Below the pieces are notes generated by a model. It did not search any database. It saw only the letters and a program-made list of their open reading frames with translations, and was not told where the DNA came from. 64,000 bases of DNA, from contig NC_035164.2 of assembly GCF_001659605.2 (NCBI RefSeq), forward strand, positions 3,737,870-3,801,869, read 5' to 3'. The DNA is from Manihot esculenta. Its lineage: Eukaryota > Streptophyta > Magnoliopsida > Malpighiales > Euphorbiaceae. How positions within the stretch are numbered: the stretch's first letter is position 1; each line of letters starts with the position of its first letter. Of the stretch, positions 21,555-33,724 are shown in pieces. The position numbers and the translations under genes were made by a program.

Positions 21555-24500
21555 ATGAGAGGAACTCGTCGATCTGCGCGATTGACTGGAGTGCCACCTG
21601 AGGATGAGGGCACGAGCGCCCGTCCTCCTACATTGCCTAGGGCAATGTCTTGTAGAGCCAACAGAGATAGAGTGTCAAGGGACCCTAGAAGGTCTTTTGA
21701 TGCTAGCAGAAGGGGGACTGATAGAGGAGGAAGTTCTTCAGATGTGAGGGAGGTTATGGAAGAGGATCAGAGGAGGGATGGGGACCTGGATGTGAGCATG
21801 CAGGAAGAAGGGACAGGGGAGTCACAGGGAGGCGTTCAGGCCTCGGGGTATGGTTTTCCACCCCATTATCCACCCTTCCCACAGGGTTCAGGGTATCCGA
21901 TGGGAGGTACATCGGATTACTCCAGCTTTAACCCCTACCCTACCTACATGCCTTATCCACCTTTCTATCCACCTTACCCACAGTACCCAGCTTATCCACC
22001 CTCACCCTTCTATCCTAACTCGGCAAACCCCACCTCGGGGAATGCTGCACCTCCACCTCTACCACCTACAGAACCAGCAGCCCCAGTTACTCAACCTCCT
22101 AGACCTAGCTCAGTCGATGGGAGCAAAGTGAAAATGACAGATTACCTCAAGCTAGATGCTCCCAAACACAAGTCAGGGGATGACCCCTTTGAGTATCTGA
22201 GGGTAGTGAAGACAATAACTGATGAGCTAGGGGCAAGTGACAGCAGGGCCATTCAGATGGCAGGGTTCACTTTAAAGTGCAAGAAGGCACGGGAATGGTT
22301 CAAGTGTTATGTGGACCCGAGACTAGACGGTATGACATGGGAAGAATTTGCGAATGAGTTCGCTGGATGGGCTTTTCCAGACAGTTCTAGAGAACTGAAA
22401 ATGATTGAGTTTGAGCAACTGAGGCAGTCAGAGCACATGAGTGTAGAGGAGTTCACAGATAAATTCTTGGAGCTATTGCCTTTTTCAGGGCAAGCTCTAG
22501 ATTCAGATACGAAGAAAGCCAAGAAATATGTTATGAAGCTGCATTCCAGGTACTCGTCGTTGGTTCAATCAGCTGAGAGAGAAAGTTTCCACACGGTGGT
22601 GGATATGGCTCGAAGAATGGAGGCAAGTGCTATAGTTGAGGGGTCAGTGAAGCAATCAGTGACCCAGTCTTCAGGGGTTAAGACCCCAGGCTCTTCTTCT
22701 TTTAGTGCAGCAGCTTCAGGCAGCAAGAGGTGGAGCAGTACCACCAAGAAGCCGAAGAAGAATAAGTTTTGGAACAAGTTGAAATCCGGTCTGGGATTTG
22801 GCGGTGGCTCGAGCTCAGGCTCAGATGGTACAGAATGCCAAAGATGTGGAAGACCACACAGGGGAGTGTGTCGAGCTGGGACTAATGCATGTTTCAGATG
22901 TGGACAGGAGGGACACATAGCTCGGGATTGTCCTAGAGCGCCTTTTATGGGTCAGCCCCAGCAGACAGCTTCTGGTAGTGTGGCACAGCCAGCAGTTCCA
23001 GCCACAACTCAGGGCAGTGGCAGAGGTAGAGGGAGAGGGGCAGCCTCTTCTTCTGGTTCCCGAGGTGAAGGTCCATCAGCTCCAGCCAGGATCTTCACCA
23101 TGACTCAGCATAAGGCTAACACATCCAACACCGTGGTGTCAGGTAATCTCGTCATTGGGTGTTCTGATGTGTATGCATTAATGGACCCGGGTGCATCTCA
23201 TTCATTTATTGCTCCGAGAGCCGTTGAGAGGTTGGGTCTGATAGTCTCTGGGTTAAAGTGTCCCCTATGGGTCAGTGGACCCAAGTGTGACCCGTCGGTG
23301 GCAGTGTCAGTCTGCCAGTACAGTCCAGTTTTTATTGAGGGAAGATGCCTCTCCGCCGACCTTGTGGTTCTAGATTTGACAGACTTTGACGTCATTCTAG
23401 GGATGGATTGGCTATCTACCCATGGTGCTACCTTGGACTGCAGGGACAAGGTAGTCAGGTTCAGAGATCAGAACGGGTCAGAGGTTGTCTTCAGAGGAGA
23501 CAAGAGGGGCACACCTAGAGGTCTGATATCAGCTCTTCAGGCTCGTAGGTTGCTTAGGAAGGGATGTCAGGGGTACTTGGCTCATGTGAGAGAGCTAGAT
23601 AGTCAGGTCAGGGAGCCGGCCTCGGTGCCAGTTGTCCGAGAGTTTCAGGATGTCTTTCCAGATGAGCTTCCAGGTTTACCACCTGCTAGGGAGATAGAGT
23701 TCGAGATAGAGTTGGTGCCTGGAACTAGACCGATCTCTATCCCTCCCTACAGGATGGCCCCAGCCGAATTGAAGGAGTTGAAAGAGCAATTGCAAGAGCT
23801 GGTAGAAAAGGGTTTCGTCCGACAGAGTACCTCACCTTGGGGTGCTCCGGTCTTGTTTGTGAGGAAGAAGGATGGATCCCTTAGACTTTGTATCGACTAC
23901 AGACAGTTGAACAAAGTCACTACCAAGAATAGGTACCCTCTGCCGAGGATCGATGATCTATTCGACCAGCTAGCCGGAGCGGGTTGTTTCTCCAAAATAG
24001 ATCTAAGATCGGGGTACCATCAGCTAAGGATAAGGGAGGAAGATGTGCCGAAGACAGCCTTCAGGACCAGATATGGGCATTTTGAGTTCCTTGTAATGCC
24101 GTTCGGGTTAACCAACGCCCCTGCAGCATTCATGGATCTCATGAACAGAGTGTTTAGCCAGTACCTGGATCACTTCGTTATTGTCTTCATAGATGATATC
24201 TTGGTGTATTCCAGGAATGCAGAGGAGCATGCCCATCATCTGCGGTTGGTCTTGCAGACTTTGAGGGAACATGACTTGTATGCCAAGTTCTCTAAATGTG
24301 AGTTCTGGCTGAGGAGCATTTCGTTCTTGGGGCATGTAGTGTCAGAGAATGGTATTGAGGTAGACCCCAAGAAGACAGAAACTGTAGCTAACTGGCCTAG
24401 ACCCACTTCAGTGACAGAGATTAGAAGTTTCTTGGGTTTGGCAGGTTACTACAGGAGGTTCGTTCAGGACTTCTCAAAGATAGCAGCTCCTCTGACCAGA

Positions 24501-26528
24501 CTGACTAGGAAGAATCAGAAGTTTCTGTGGACCGACCAGTGCGAGGAGAGTTTTGAAGAGCTTAAGAAGAGGTTGACTTCAGCACCAGTTCTAGCTCTGC
24601 CATCTAGTGATGAGGACTTTACAGTCTTTTGTGAAGCGTCCCGTGTGGGACTGGGTTGTGTACTGATGCAGAATGAGAGGGTGATCGCTTATGCTTCTAG
24701 GCAGCTGAAGAAGCATGAGTTGAATTACCCCACGCATGACCTAGAGATGGCAGCAGTAATCTTTGCACTCAAGATGTGGAGGCACTACCTCTATGGGGTT
24801 AAATGTGAGATCTTCACAGATCATAAAAGTCTGCAGTACATCTTGAGTCAAAAAGATCTGAATTTGAGGCAGAGGAGATGGGTAGAGCTGCTGAGTGACT
24901 ATGATTGCAAGATTCAGTACCATCCGGGTAAGGCGAATGTCGTGGCAGACGCCCTAAGCCGGAAGTCACTAGGCAGTTTATCCCACATATCGGCAGAGAG
25001 GAGGCCAGTGGTGAAGGAGTTCTACAAGCTCATTGAGGAAGGTCTACAGTTGGAGTTATCTGGTACAGGTGCCTTGGTAGCCCAGATGAGAGTGGCACCC
25101 GTGTTTCTGGAGCAGGTGGCTCAGAAACAGCATGAGGACCCGGAGTTAGTGAAAATTGCCAGGACTGTTCAGTCGGGCAATGATAGTGAGTTCAGATTCG
25201 ACAGCAAGGGGATCCTCCGCTATGGGAGCAGAATATGTGTACCAGATGACATTGGGCTAAAAGGAGACATTATGAGGGAGGCTCATAATGCAAGATACAA
25301 CATTCACCCCGGAGCCACCAAGATGTATCAAGATTTAAAGAAGGTTTATTGGTGGCCAGCTATGAAGAAAGAAGTGGCACAGTTCGTGTCAGCCTGCGAA
25401 GTGTGTCAGAGGGTGAAGCTGGAACATCAGAAGCCGGCTGGAATGCTTAACCCGCTACCTATCCCAGAATGGAAATGGGAGAATATAGCTATGGACTTCG
25501 TAGTGGGGTTACCGGCGGCGTCCAACAGAGTGGACTCCATATGGGTGATTGTGGACAGACTCACCAAATCTGCTCACTTCATTCCTGTCAGGAGTGGCTA
25601 CTCTGTGGACAAGTTGGCGCAGGTGTATGTCGATGAGATCGTCAGGCTGCATGGGGTTCCTGTTTCGATAGTGTCAGACAGAGGGCCCCAGTTCACCTCC
25701 AGGTTTTGGCGGAGTCTGCAGAATGCCATGGGTACTAGGTTGGATTTCAGTACTGCCTTCCACCCCCAGACTGATGGACAGTCAGAAAGGACCATCCAGA
25801 CTATCGAGGATATGCTCAGAATGTGTGTGCTGGACTTTGGCGGTTCTTGGAGGCAACATCTACCTTTGGTGGAGTTTGCCTACAACAACAGCCATCATGC
25901 TAGCATCGGGATGGCTCCATATGAAGCTTTGTACGGAAGGAAGTGCAGATCACCTGTTTGCTGGGAGGAAGTTGGAGAAAAGGCCTTGGCAGGGCCTGAG
26001 TTAGTAGAGATCACCAGCAGGGTGGTACCCATAATCAGAGAAAGAATCAAGACTGCTGCAAGCAGACAGAAGAGCTATGCAGACGTCCGCAGAAGACAGT
26101 TAGAGTTTCAGGAGGGGGATATGGTATTGCTCAAGGTGTCTCCAATGAAGGGAGTGGTTCGCTTCGGGAAGAAAGGTAAACTAGCCCCACGATACATCGG
26201 ACCCTTTGAAATCTTGCAAAAGATTGGGAATGTGTCGTACAAGCTAGATTTACCTGCTTCGATGGAAAGAATCCATCTGGTTTTCCATGTTTCAATGTTG
26301 AGGAAGTTTGTGTCAGATCCGAGCAAGGTTCTTAGTGAGCCTGATGTGGAGGTCCAAGAGGATCTCACCTATGTTGAACAGCCAGTGCGGATCATAGACA
26401 CCCAGATCAGAAAGTTAAGAAACAAGGAAATCCCGATGGTGAAGGTCCTGTGGAACCACCACAACTTGGAAGAATGCACTTGGGAGACACGGGAGTCTAT
26501 GCTCCAGCGGTACCCTCATCTCTTTTAA
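21555..26528 (+). CDS. Element C Gag-Pol polyprotein
   Basis: A single 1657-residue frame. I chose the ATG giving [12 protein letters not shown] because element B has the same start; an in-frame ATG lies 33 bp upstream. Gag has a proline/tyrosine-rich stretch (about 100-190), a core (about 205-350) and two zinc fingers (C428 to C439 and C446 to C459). The protease has D544 in [10 protein letters not shown]. The RT has D880 and D881 in FIDDILVYS. The first RNase H acid is E1027 (FCEAS) where aspartate is usual. Integrase has H1244, H1251, C1281 and C1284, then D1314, D1375 and E1411 with 35 residues between the last two. The C-terminus (about 1620-1657, [16 protein letters not shown]) looks like a divergent chromodomain, which may direct insertion to heterochromatin. 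This composition fits the Tekay/Del clade. Confidence 0.93.
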   Translation: MRGTRRSARLTGVPPEDEGTSARPPTLPRAMSCRANRDRVSRDPRRSFDASRRGTDRGGSSSDVREVMEEDQRRDGDLDVSMQEEGTGESQGGVQASGYGFPPHYPPFPQGSGYPMGGTSDYSSFNPYPTYMPYPPFYPPYPQYPAYPPSPFYPNSANPTSGNAAPPPLPPTEPAAPVTQPPRPSSVDGSKVKMTDYLKLDAPKHKSGDDPFEYLRVVKTITDELGASDSRAIQMAGFTLKCKKAREWFKCYVDPRLDGMTWEEFANEFAGWAFPDSSRELKMIEFEQLRQSEHMSVEEFTDKFLELLPFSGQALDSDTKKAKKYVMKLHSRYSSLVQSAERESFHTVVDMARRMEASAIVEGSVKQSVTQSSGVKTPGSSSFSAAASGSKRWSSTTKKPKKNKFWNKLKSGLGFGGGSSSGSDGTECQRCGRPHRGVCRAGTNACFRCGQEGHIARDCPRAPFMGQPQQTASGSVAQPAVPATTQGSGRGRGRGAASSSGSRGEGPSAPARIFTMTQHKANTSNTVVSGNLVIGCSDVYALMDPGASHSFIAPRAVERLGLIVSGLKCPLWVSGPKCDPSVAVSVCQYSPVFIEGRCLSADLVVLDLTDFDVILGMDWLSTHGATLDCRDKVVRFRDQNGSEVVFRGDKRGTPRGLISALQARRLLRKGCQGYLAHVRELDSQVREPASVPVVREFQDVFPDELPGLPPAREIEFEIELVPGTRPISIPPYRMAPAELKELKEQLQELVEKGFVRQSTSPWGAPVLFVRKKDGSLRLCIDYRQLNKVTTKNRYPLPRIDDLFDQLAGAGCFSKIDLRSGYHQLRIREEDVPKTAFRTRYGHFEFLVMPFGLTNAPAAFMDLMNRVFSQYLDHFVIVFIDDILVYSRNAEEHAHHLRLVLQTLREHDLYAKFSKCEFWLRSISFLGHVVSENGIEVDPKKTETVANWPRPTSVTEIRSFLGLAGYYRRFVQDFSKIAAPLTRLTRKNQKFLWTDQCEESFEELKKRLTSAPVLALPSSDEDFTVFCEASRVGLGCVLMQNERVIAYASRQLKKHELNYPTHDLEMAAVIFALKMWRHYLYGVKCEIFTDHKSLQYILSQKDLNLRQRRWVELLSDYDCKIQYHPGKANVVADALSRKSLGSLSHISAERRPVVKEFYKLIEEGLQLELSGTGALVAQMRVAPVFLEQVAQKQHEDPELVKIARTVQSGNDSEFRFDSKGILRYGSRICVPDDIGLKGDIMREAHNARYNIHPGATKMYQDLKKVYWWPAMKKEVAQFVSACEVCQRVKLEHQKPAGMLNPLPIPEWKWENIAMDFVVGLPAASNRVDSIWVIVDRLTKSAHFIPVRSGYSVDKLAQVYVDEIVRLHGVPVSIVSDRGPQFTSRFWRSLQNAMGTRLDFSTAFHPQTDGQSERTIQTIEDMLRMCVLDFGGSWRQHLPLVEFAYNNSHHASIGMAPYEALYGRKCRSPVCWEEVGEKALAGPELVEITSRVVPIIRERIKTAASRQKSYADVRRRQLEFQEGDMVLLKVSPMKGVVRFGKKGKLAPRYIGPFEILQKIGNVSYKLDLPASMERIHLVFHVSMLRKFVSDPSKVLSEPDVEVQEDLTYVEQPVRIIDTQIRKLRNKEIPMVKVLWNHHNLEECTWETRESMLQRYPHLF

Positions 26529-26604
26529 GGTTGGATCTCTTTGTGTTTATGTGTTTTGCTTGTGTGTTATGTTCTTTGCCATGCTATGTGTGCTAGTTGA
26601 GGTA

Positions 26605-26638
26605 CATTCGGGGACGAATGTTCTTAAGAGGGGGAGAA
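26605..26638 (+). other. Hairpin and polypurine tract of element C
   Basis: The sequence cattcggggacgaatg (26605-26620) can form a 6-bp stem with a 4-base loop. It is followed by the polypurine tract aagagggggagaa (26626-26638) directly before the 3' LTR. The polypurine tract primes plus-strand DNA synthesis. The same hairpin precedes the tract in B and E. Confidence 0.75.
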
Positions 26639-26659
26639 TGTAATACCCGGCTAGACTCC

Positions 26660-28817
26660 TGTAATACCCGGCTCGAGTCCGGCATCGGAATTCCTGTAGT
26701 CTGGTGGAATCTCGGGTGTCGGAACCCTCGAGAAGGGTAAGACATATGTTTTCCAAGGTCTTTTCACTTGTTTTTATGTTTTGAATTGTTAAAAGCATTG
26801 AGTTTTGAAAGAAAAGCAACAAGGGAGACATGCAGAGGTTCGGCCGCCGAAGGTCACTTTCGGCCGCCGAACATTGCATGGTTGCGGCTTCACGTTCGGC
26901 TGCCGAAGGTGGTCTGGCCAGCCACCTATAAAAGGGCCAAGGGTCGGTGGAAGGAGGTTATTTCTCCTCCACTTGCAGCCAGAGGTGAGTTTCAGCCTCT
27001 CCCCACGTTGACTTGCATGTTTTCCATGATTTTCATCAAATCTTTCAAGAGTTTTAAGAGTTTTGGTGATTTATGAAGGTTTTGAGCAAAAGAACCAAGT
27101 TTTGAAGCTTGGAGCTTTGGAAGAGCTTTTCTTCATATCTCCACGTTAGGATTCTTCATCCTCAAGTTCTTGAAGAGGTAAGTGAAGATCCTGAGCTTCT
27201 TTGATGATTTTGAAAGGTTTTATGAAGTTTGTATGGGTAGTTTGCATGTTTAGGTTTAGGTGTGGTTTTTGGTGATTTGTGGTGTTCCAGCATGTTTAAG
27301 TGTTATGTGCTATGTTTGTTTGGGGTTTTAGGGTAGTTTTAGACCCCTTTGTGCATATATATGTGTATATGCTAGTTGGGAGTAGTTGATATGCATGTTG
27401 GTAGGTTTTTGGGCAAAGTTTGCATGAAACAGAGCAGGGTTCTGCCCTTCGGGCAAAACCAGGTTCGGCCGCCGAAGGAAGGTTCGGCCGCCGAACCCTT
27501 TGTGGAGGCAGTTTCGGCTGCCAAAGGTTGCCCCCGAAAGCTAGGCTTTCGGTTTAGAAAGGGACTTTCGGCCGCCGAAAGAGGGAGTTCGGCCGCCGAA
27601 AGTGTGTGAGTTTCGTCTCTGGACGAGACCTTCGGCCGCCGAAGGTGCCGCCGAACATGCATGAGTTTCGTCTCTGGAGTGGGGTTTCGGCCGCCGAACC
27701 TGCCGCTGAAAGTGCCCTGTCCAGCTTTCTTTTGCATGTTTTATGTGATGGTTTTAGGTTTGTTTAGAGGGGTTTTGGGGAGTTTCTTAGAGATGTTATT
27801 GAGTGAGTTTGGTCCCTCATTTGAGTCCACCTGTGTAGGAACGGACCAGAGGAATCAGGGAGGTCAGCAGTGAGTCCAGTATCAGAACCTGCAGAGTCAG
27901 TGCAGCGATAACCAGGTGAGTGGAACTTAACTTAATGTTTTAATATGAGAACTGATATTTTATCATGCTTCATGCATCATGAATATGCTTTAGGGCGAGT
28001 GCATTAGAGTACACAAAGATGATGCATTGCATTTGTCCTTGTACTTGGCATGGCTCCTTGTACATTGCTTATGTGAGACGGCACGGACTTCGTGAGGATT
28101 CATTAGCCCTCAGAGGAAAGACCTGGAACAGCCTTACGAGGACCAGGCATAAAGACCTGGAACAGCCCTACGGGGACCAGGCAAATGGTACTTAGGTACC
28201 CCAGATGAGATAGAGGGAGTTTTGATCCGTCTGGCCGAGGTGATGTGCTTATGTGTTGCATTCCATGAGAGCATGTTTTATCACCTGTATTTGCCTATTC
28301 TACTCACTGGGCTATCGTAGCTCATCCCTCTCCCCTAATTCCAGTTGTACAGGTTCAGAGGTCAGAGAGAACTCAGCAGGGTACAGGAAGAGTACAGAGT
28401 TTTGTAATAGCTAGTGTGGACATGTAAATGTAAATGTATAGAGATAATGTATATGTACAGTGTATAGAATGGTGCTTGATTTATAAGACTTGTAATCCCT
28501 TTGTGGAGTCACATGATCAGTTTATGTATGTTTCTTTATTGTTGTATGTTTATGAGCAAAACCAGGCTTAACATTATGAGTTTGATCCGCCTAGGGCCAT
28601 GAGGAGCTCTAGTAGGGATTAGTAGAGCACAGAGAGAGTGCATGCACAGGTTAAGCCTTGGAGAGAAGAAAAGTTTTATGTTTTTACAGCAAATGTATGA
28701 TCATGTATGGGAGTTCACAGGTCTACAGACAGGATAGCAGGCTTACTACGGGTCCCGGCGACCTTAAGTCGATCTGGATCCTAGTGCCGGTGGCAGTTCG
28801 GTTTACGGGCTGTTACA
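26660..28817 (+). mobile_element. Element D: Tekay-like solo LTR
   Basis: 2158 bp, from TGTAATACCCGGCTCG to GGGCTGTTACA, flanked by actcc on both sides (26655-26659 and 28818-28822). No primer-binding site or coding region follows, so it is a solo LTR. It belongs to a subfamily different from C and closer to E at its end (gggctgttaca). It carries a TATA box (26927), motif arrays (26838-26905 and 27462-27715), donors (27174 and 27911) and a two-copy minisatellite (about 28116-28185). Confidence 0.9.
26927..26934 (+). promoter_or_regulatory. TATA box of solo LTR D
   Basis: The sequence gccacctataaaagggcc lies after the first motif array, at the same place as in the other LTRs. A solo LTR can still act as a promoter, here reading into the 3' LTR of C. 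Confidence 0.65.
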
Positions 28818-30987
28818 ACTCCGGTATCGGAATTCCTACCGTCCGGTGGAATCTCGGATGTCGGAGATCTCTAGAAGGGTAGAACCATGTTTTATAAAAA
28901 TGTTTTCATGTTTTAATAGTTTTAAGTATGAAATTAAATGAGTTTTTGCATGAAAAGTCTTTGGAGGAAAACCCAGGTTCGGCCGCCGAAAGTCAAGTTC
29001 GGCCGCCGAACATTTCATGGATGCGGAGGCACATTCGGCCCCCGAACGTGGCCTGGCCAGCCGCCTATAAAAGGGGCACTTAGCCGAAATGGGCGAGCTT
29101 TCTCCCATTTTCGGCCACAGCAAGCTTCCGACCTTCCCTTTGCAAATCTAGTGTTTTTCCTCCAAATCCCCACCATTTTTCTTGAGTTTTAAGCTTGCAT
29201 TGAAGGTTTTGAACTGTTGAAACAAGTTTTGGAGCTTTGGGAACTCAGGAGCTCATTTTCGTGGATCTCCAAGTTTAGGTCGTCTTCCTCTCGATCTTCA
29301 AGAGGTAAGAGCCGATCTTAAGCTCCTCATGTGTTTTAAGTAAGTTTTAAGTGATTTTATGAGTTTTTAAGCAAATGTTAGGTTTTATGTGATTCTTGAA
29401 CAATGTGGCATGTTTGAGTATGCTTGAAGTGTTGTAGTTGGGGCATTTGTTTGTTTGAGGCCCCTAGGAACTTGTATGCATGATTTAACTGAGGTATATG
29501 CATGATTGGTGAGTTTGGAGGCGAAAATGCACAAGGAGCCAAGTTTCTGCCCTTTGGCAGAAACCAGGTTCGGCAGCCGAAGGCACTTTCGGCCGCCGAA
29601 CATGGCTGGTGAGGCAGGCCTTTCGGCTGCCGAAGTTGCCCCCGAAAAGAGACTTTCGTCTCTGTCTGGGACTTTCGGCCGCCGAAGGTGCCGCCGAACA
29701 TGCATGAGTTTCGCCTCTGTCTGGGAGTTTCGGCCGCCGAAGGTGCCGCCGAACCTGCCTGACTTTCGGCTCTGGAGGGACTTTCGGCCGCCGAAGCTGC
29801 CGCCGAAAGTGCCCTGTCCAGCCATTTCTTGCATGTTTTTATGAAGTTGTTTCTTGATGTTCTAGGGGGGTTTTTGGGGAGTTTATTAGAGTTATGTTTA
29901 TGTATGATTGGTCCCTCATTGGAGTCCACCTGTGTAGGTTCGGACCCGAGGAACCGAGGACCTTAGCAGTGAGATAGCTGCTTCAGAGTCCGTAGAGCTT
30001 CAGCCAGAGGTGAGTGGAATAACTATTATGCTTTTAAATAAATAAATCAGTTTAGCATGATTCACGCATCATAAATGCCATGAGATAATAGGGTGTTGCA
30101 TTAGACTCACGAATATGTGCATTGCATATTATGTTTGATGATGTGGATGGATGTTGAATGATCCATTAGTCCCCCTATGCTATGATGATGATGATACGAT
30201 ACGGAAGACCAGTGAGGCCCATTCTACGCCCCTGGCACTATGTGAGAGAAAGACCAGTGAGGCCCATTCTACGCCCCTGGCACAGTTGGACCATGTTATG
30301 TTATGTTATGTAAGAGAAAGACCAGTGAGGCCCATTCTACGCCCCTGGCACAGTTGGTCCATGTAGGGGACTATTGGTGACAAATCCATCCTTGATGTGA
30401 TTAGCTGTGATGTGATGCATTTCATGTTATCATATGTTTTAAATGTTTTACTATTCTGCTCACTGGGCTTTGTAGCTCACCCCTCTCCCCTATCCCCAGA
30501 TGTGCAGGTACAGGGTAGACCAGGAGGTTAGCCAGAGTTTTGAAGCATGTTTTTTGTAATAGTTAGATTGTGGACATGACAATTGTACTATGATGTAATG
30601 TAAGAGATTTCAGTATGTTATGTAATGAGGTATATTGAGGTTATAGATGTGCTTGACCCTATGAGTATTGTTATCCCTTTTGATACATGATCTATAGAAA
30701 TGTTTTATAATGTTCATGGAAGCCAACTCATCTCATGTTGTATCGCCCGTTGGGGCATTGATGAGATCCCACAGAGGGATCATGATTATGATCAGGACTA
30801 TGTACATGTATGTTCAGGTTGAGTTGGATGTTTAAAAAGAAAAGTTTTAAATTTTTATGCATATTGTTGATCATGTATGGGATTATACAGGTTTACAGGT
30901 TATATGTCAGGCTTGCTACGGGTCCCGGCGGCCTTAAGCCGATCTGGATCCTAGCGCCGGTAGCGGTCCGATTTTCGGGTCGTTACA

Positions 30988-33616
30988 ACAGGCAGTTGAA
31001 CAAAGTCACTACCAAGAATAAGTACCCGTTGCCTAGGATCGACGATCTATTTGACCAGCTAGCCGGAGCAGGTTGTTTCTCCAAAATAGATCTGAGATCG
31101 GGGTACCATCAGCTAAGGATGAGGGAAGAAGATATGCCAAAGACAGCTTTCAGGACCAGATATGGGCATTTTGAGTTCCTTGTAATGCCGTTCGGGTTAA
31201 CCAATGCCCCTGCAGCATTCATGGATCTCATGAACAGAGTGTTTAGTCAATACCTGGATCACTTTGTTATTGTCTTCATAGATGATATCTTAGTGTATTC
31301 CAGGAATGCAGAGGAGCATGCCCATCATCTGAGGTTGGTTCTGCAAACCTTGAGGGAACATGGCTTGTATGACAAGTTCTCCAAGTGTGAGTTCTGGCTG
31401 AGGAGCATCTCATTCTTGGGGCATGTAGTGTCAGAGAATGGGATAGAGGTGGACCCCAAGAAGGTAGAAGTTGTGGCTAACTGGCCTAAACCCACTTCAG
31501 TGACGGAAATCAGGAGTTTCTTGGGTTTGGCAGGTTACTACAGGAGGTTCGTTCAGAACTTCTCAAAAATAGCAGCTCCTCTGACCAGGTTGACCAGGAA
31601 GAATCAGAAGTTTGTGTGGACCGACCAGTGCGAAGAGAGTTTTGAAGAGCTTAAGAAGAGGTTGACTTCAGCACCAGTGTTAGCTCTGCCATCTAGTGAT
31701 GAAGACTTTACAGTCTTTTGTGATGCGTCCCGTGTGGGACTGGGTTGTGTACTAATGCAGAATGAGAGGGTGATCGCTTATGCTTCTAGGCAGCTAAAGA
31801 AGCATGAGTTGAATTACCCCACACATGACCTTGAGATGGCAGCAGTAATCTTTGCACTCAAGATGTGGAGGCACTACCTCTATGGGGTAAAATGTGAGAT
31901 CTTTACAGATCATAAGAGCCTGCAGTACATCCTGAGTCAAAGAGATTTGAACTTGAGACAGAGAAGGTGGATAGAGCTGCTGAGTGACTATGATTGCAAG
32001 ATTCAGTATCATCCGGGTAAGGCGAATGTCGTGGCAAACGCCCTAAGCCTGAAGTCACTAGGCAGTCTATCCCACATCACGGCAGAGAGGAGACCAGTGG
32101 TGAAGGAGTTTTACAAGCTCATTGATGAAGGTCTACAGTTGGAGTTGTCTGGTACAGGTGCTTTAGTGGCCCAGATAAAAGTGACACCTATGTTTCTGGA
32201 GCAGGTGGCTCAGAAACAGCATGAAGACCCAGAGTTAGTGAAGATTGCCAGGACTGTTCAGTCAGGCAAGGACAGTGAGTTCAGATTTGACAGTAAGGGG
32301 ATCCTCCGCTATGGGAGCAGACTTTGTGTACCAGATGACATAGGGCTAAAAGGAGACATTATGAGGGAGGCTCATAATGCAAGATACAGCGTTCACCCCG
32401 GAGCCACCAAGATGTATCAAGAACTGAAGAAAGTTTATTGGTGGCCAGCGATGAAGAAAGAAGTGGCACAGTTTGTGTCAGCCTGCGAAGTGTGTCAGAG
32501 GGTGAAGCTGGAACATTAGAAGCCGGTTGGAATGCTTAACCCACTACCTATTCCAGAATGGAAATGGGAGAATATAGCTATGGACTTCGTAGTGGGGTTA
32601 CCGACGACGTCCAACAGATTGGACTCCATATGGGTGATTGTGGACAGACTCTCCAAATCTGCTCACTTCATCCCTGTCAGGAGTGGCTACTCTGTGGACA
32701 AGTTGGCGCAGGTATATGTGGATGAGATCGTCAGGCTGCATGGGGTTCCTGTTTCAATAGTGTCTGATAGAGGGCCCCAGTTCACCTTCAGGTTTTGGCG
32801 GAGTCTGCAGAATGCCATGGGTACCAGGTTGGATTTCAGTACTGCCTTCCACCCCCAGACGGACGGACAGTCCGAAAGGACCATCCAGACTATCGAGGAT
32901 ATGCTCAGAATGTGTGTGCTGGACTTTGGCGGTTCTTGGAGGCAGCATCTACCTTTGGTGGAGTTTGCCTACAATAACAGCCATCATGCTAGCATCGGGA
33001 TGACTCCATATGAAGCTTTATATGGAAGGAAGTGCAGGTCACCTGTTTGCTGGGAAGAAGTTGGAGAAAAGGCCTTGGCAGGGCCTGAGCTAGTAGAGAT
33101 TACCAGCAGGGTGGTACCCGTAATCAGAGAGAGGATCAAGATTGCTGCAAGCAGCCAGAAGAGTTATGCAGACATCCGCAGACGGCAAGTAGAGTTTCAG
33201 AGGGGGATCTGGTATTGCTCAAGGTGTCTCCAATGAAAGGAGTGGTTCGGTTCGGAAAGAAAGGTAAACTGGCTCCACGATACATCGGACCCTTTGAAAT
33301 CTTGCAGAAGATTGGGAATGTGTCGTACAAGCTAGATTTGCCTGCTTCAATGGAAAGAATCCATCCGGTTTTCCATGTTTCAATGTTGAGGAAGTTTGTG
33401 TCAGATCCGGGCAAGGTTCTTAGTGAGCCTGATGTGGAGATCCAAGAGGATCTCACCTATGTTGAGCAGCCAGTGCGGATCATAGACACCCAGATCAGAA
33501 AGCTGAGAAACAAGGAAATCCCGATGGTGAAAGTCCTGTGGAACCACCACAATATGGAAGAATGCACTTGGGAGACACGGGAGTCCATGCTCCAGCAATA
33601 CCCTTATCTTTTCTGA
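30988..33616 (+). pseudogene. Element B gag-pol, second part (RT, RNase H, integrase)
   Basis: Resumes at the duplicated acagg after element C. RT motifs include [14 protein letters not shown] and FIDDILVYS. The RNase H keeps [10 protein letters not shown], but the last acidic position reads VVANALS where C has VVADALS. A TAG at 32517-32519 stands where C has CAG. Integrase continues from 32532 with IVSDRGPQF and [13 protein letters not shown] one-base deletion near 33205 (tcagaggggg where C has tcaggaggggg) shifts the frame, and the last part reads at 33215-33616 with the chromodomain-like end ([16 protein letters not shown]). It is inactive by several independent lesions. Confidence 0.9.
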
Positions 33617-33690
33617 GGTTTGTTCCTTGTGAGTTTTATGTGCTTTGTATGTATGATATGTGTATGCCATGCTATATGCTAGTTGAGGAA

Positions 33691-33724
33691 CATTCGGGGA
33701 CGAATGTTCTTAAGGGGGGGAGAA
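33691..33724 (+). other. Hairpin and polypurine tract of element B
   Basis: The sequence cattcggggacgaatg (33691-33706), then aaggggggggagaa-like purines (33712-33724), lie directly before the 3' LTR of B. The layout matches element C. Confidence 0.75.

Larger units (their letters stand above)
19005..30987 (+). mobile_element. Element C: intact-looking Tekay-like chromovirus
   Basis: Flanked by acagg at 19000-19004 and 30988-30992. Contains a 5' LTR (19005-21282), primer-binding site (21287), one uninterrupted gag-pol frame (21555-26528), polypurine tract (26626-26638) and 3' LTR (26639-26659 plus 28823-30987, with solo LTR D inserted). The two LTRs differ by one 92-bp deletion and about ten single-base changes that I noticed, so the insertion is recent. 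Apart from D and one RNase H substitution it has all the parts expected of an autonomous element. Confidence 0.92.
26639..30987 (+). repeat. 3' LTR of element C, interrupted by solo LTR D
   Basis: The first 21 bp (26639-26659) are separated from the rest (28823-30987) by D and a duplicated actcc. The LTR without D is 2186 bp, exactly 92 bp shorter than the 5' LTR. The missing 92 bp lies between two copies of ggttcggccgccgaaag, consistent with loss by recombination or slippage between repeats. Confidence 0.9.

Noticed and set aside
30810..30987. N-terminal extension of the second part of B pol
   Set aside because: This part of the open frame is 3' LTR sequence of element C that happens to be in frame with B pol. 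The real B sequence resumes at 30988.
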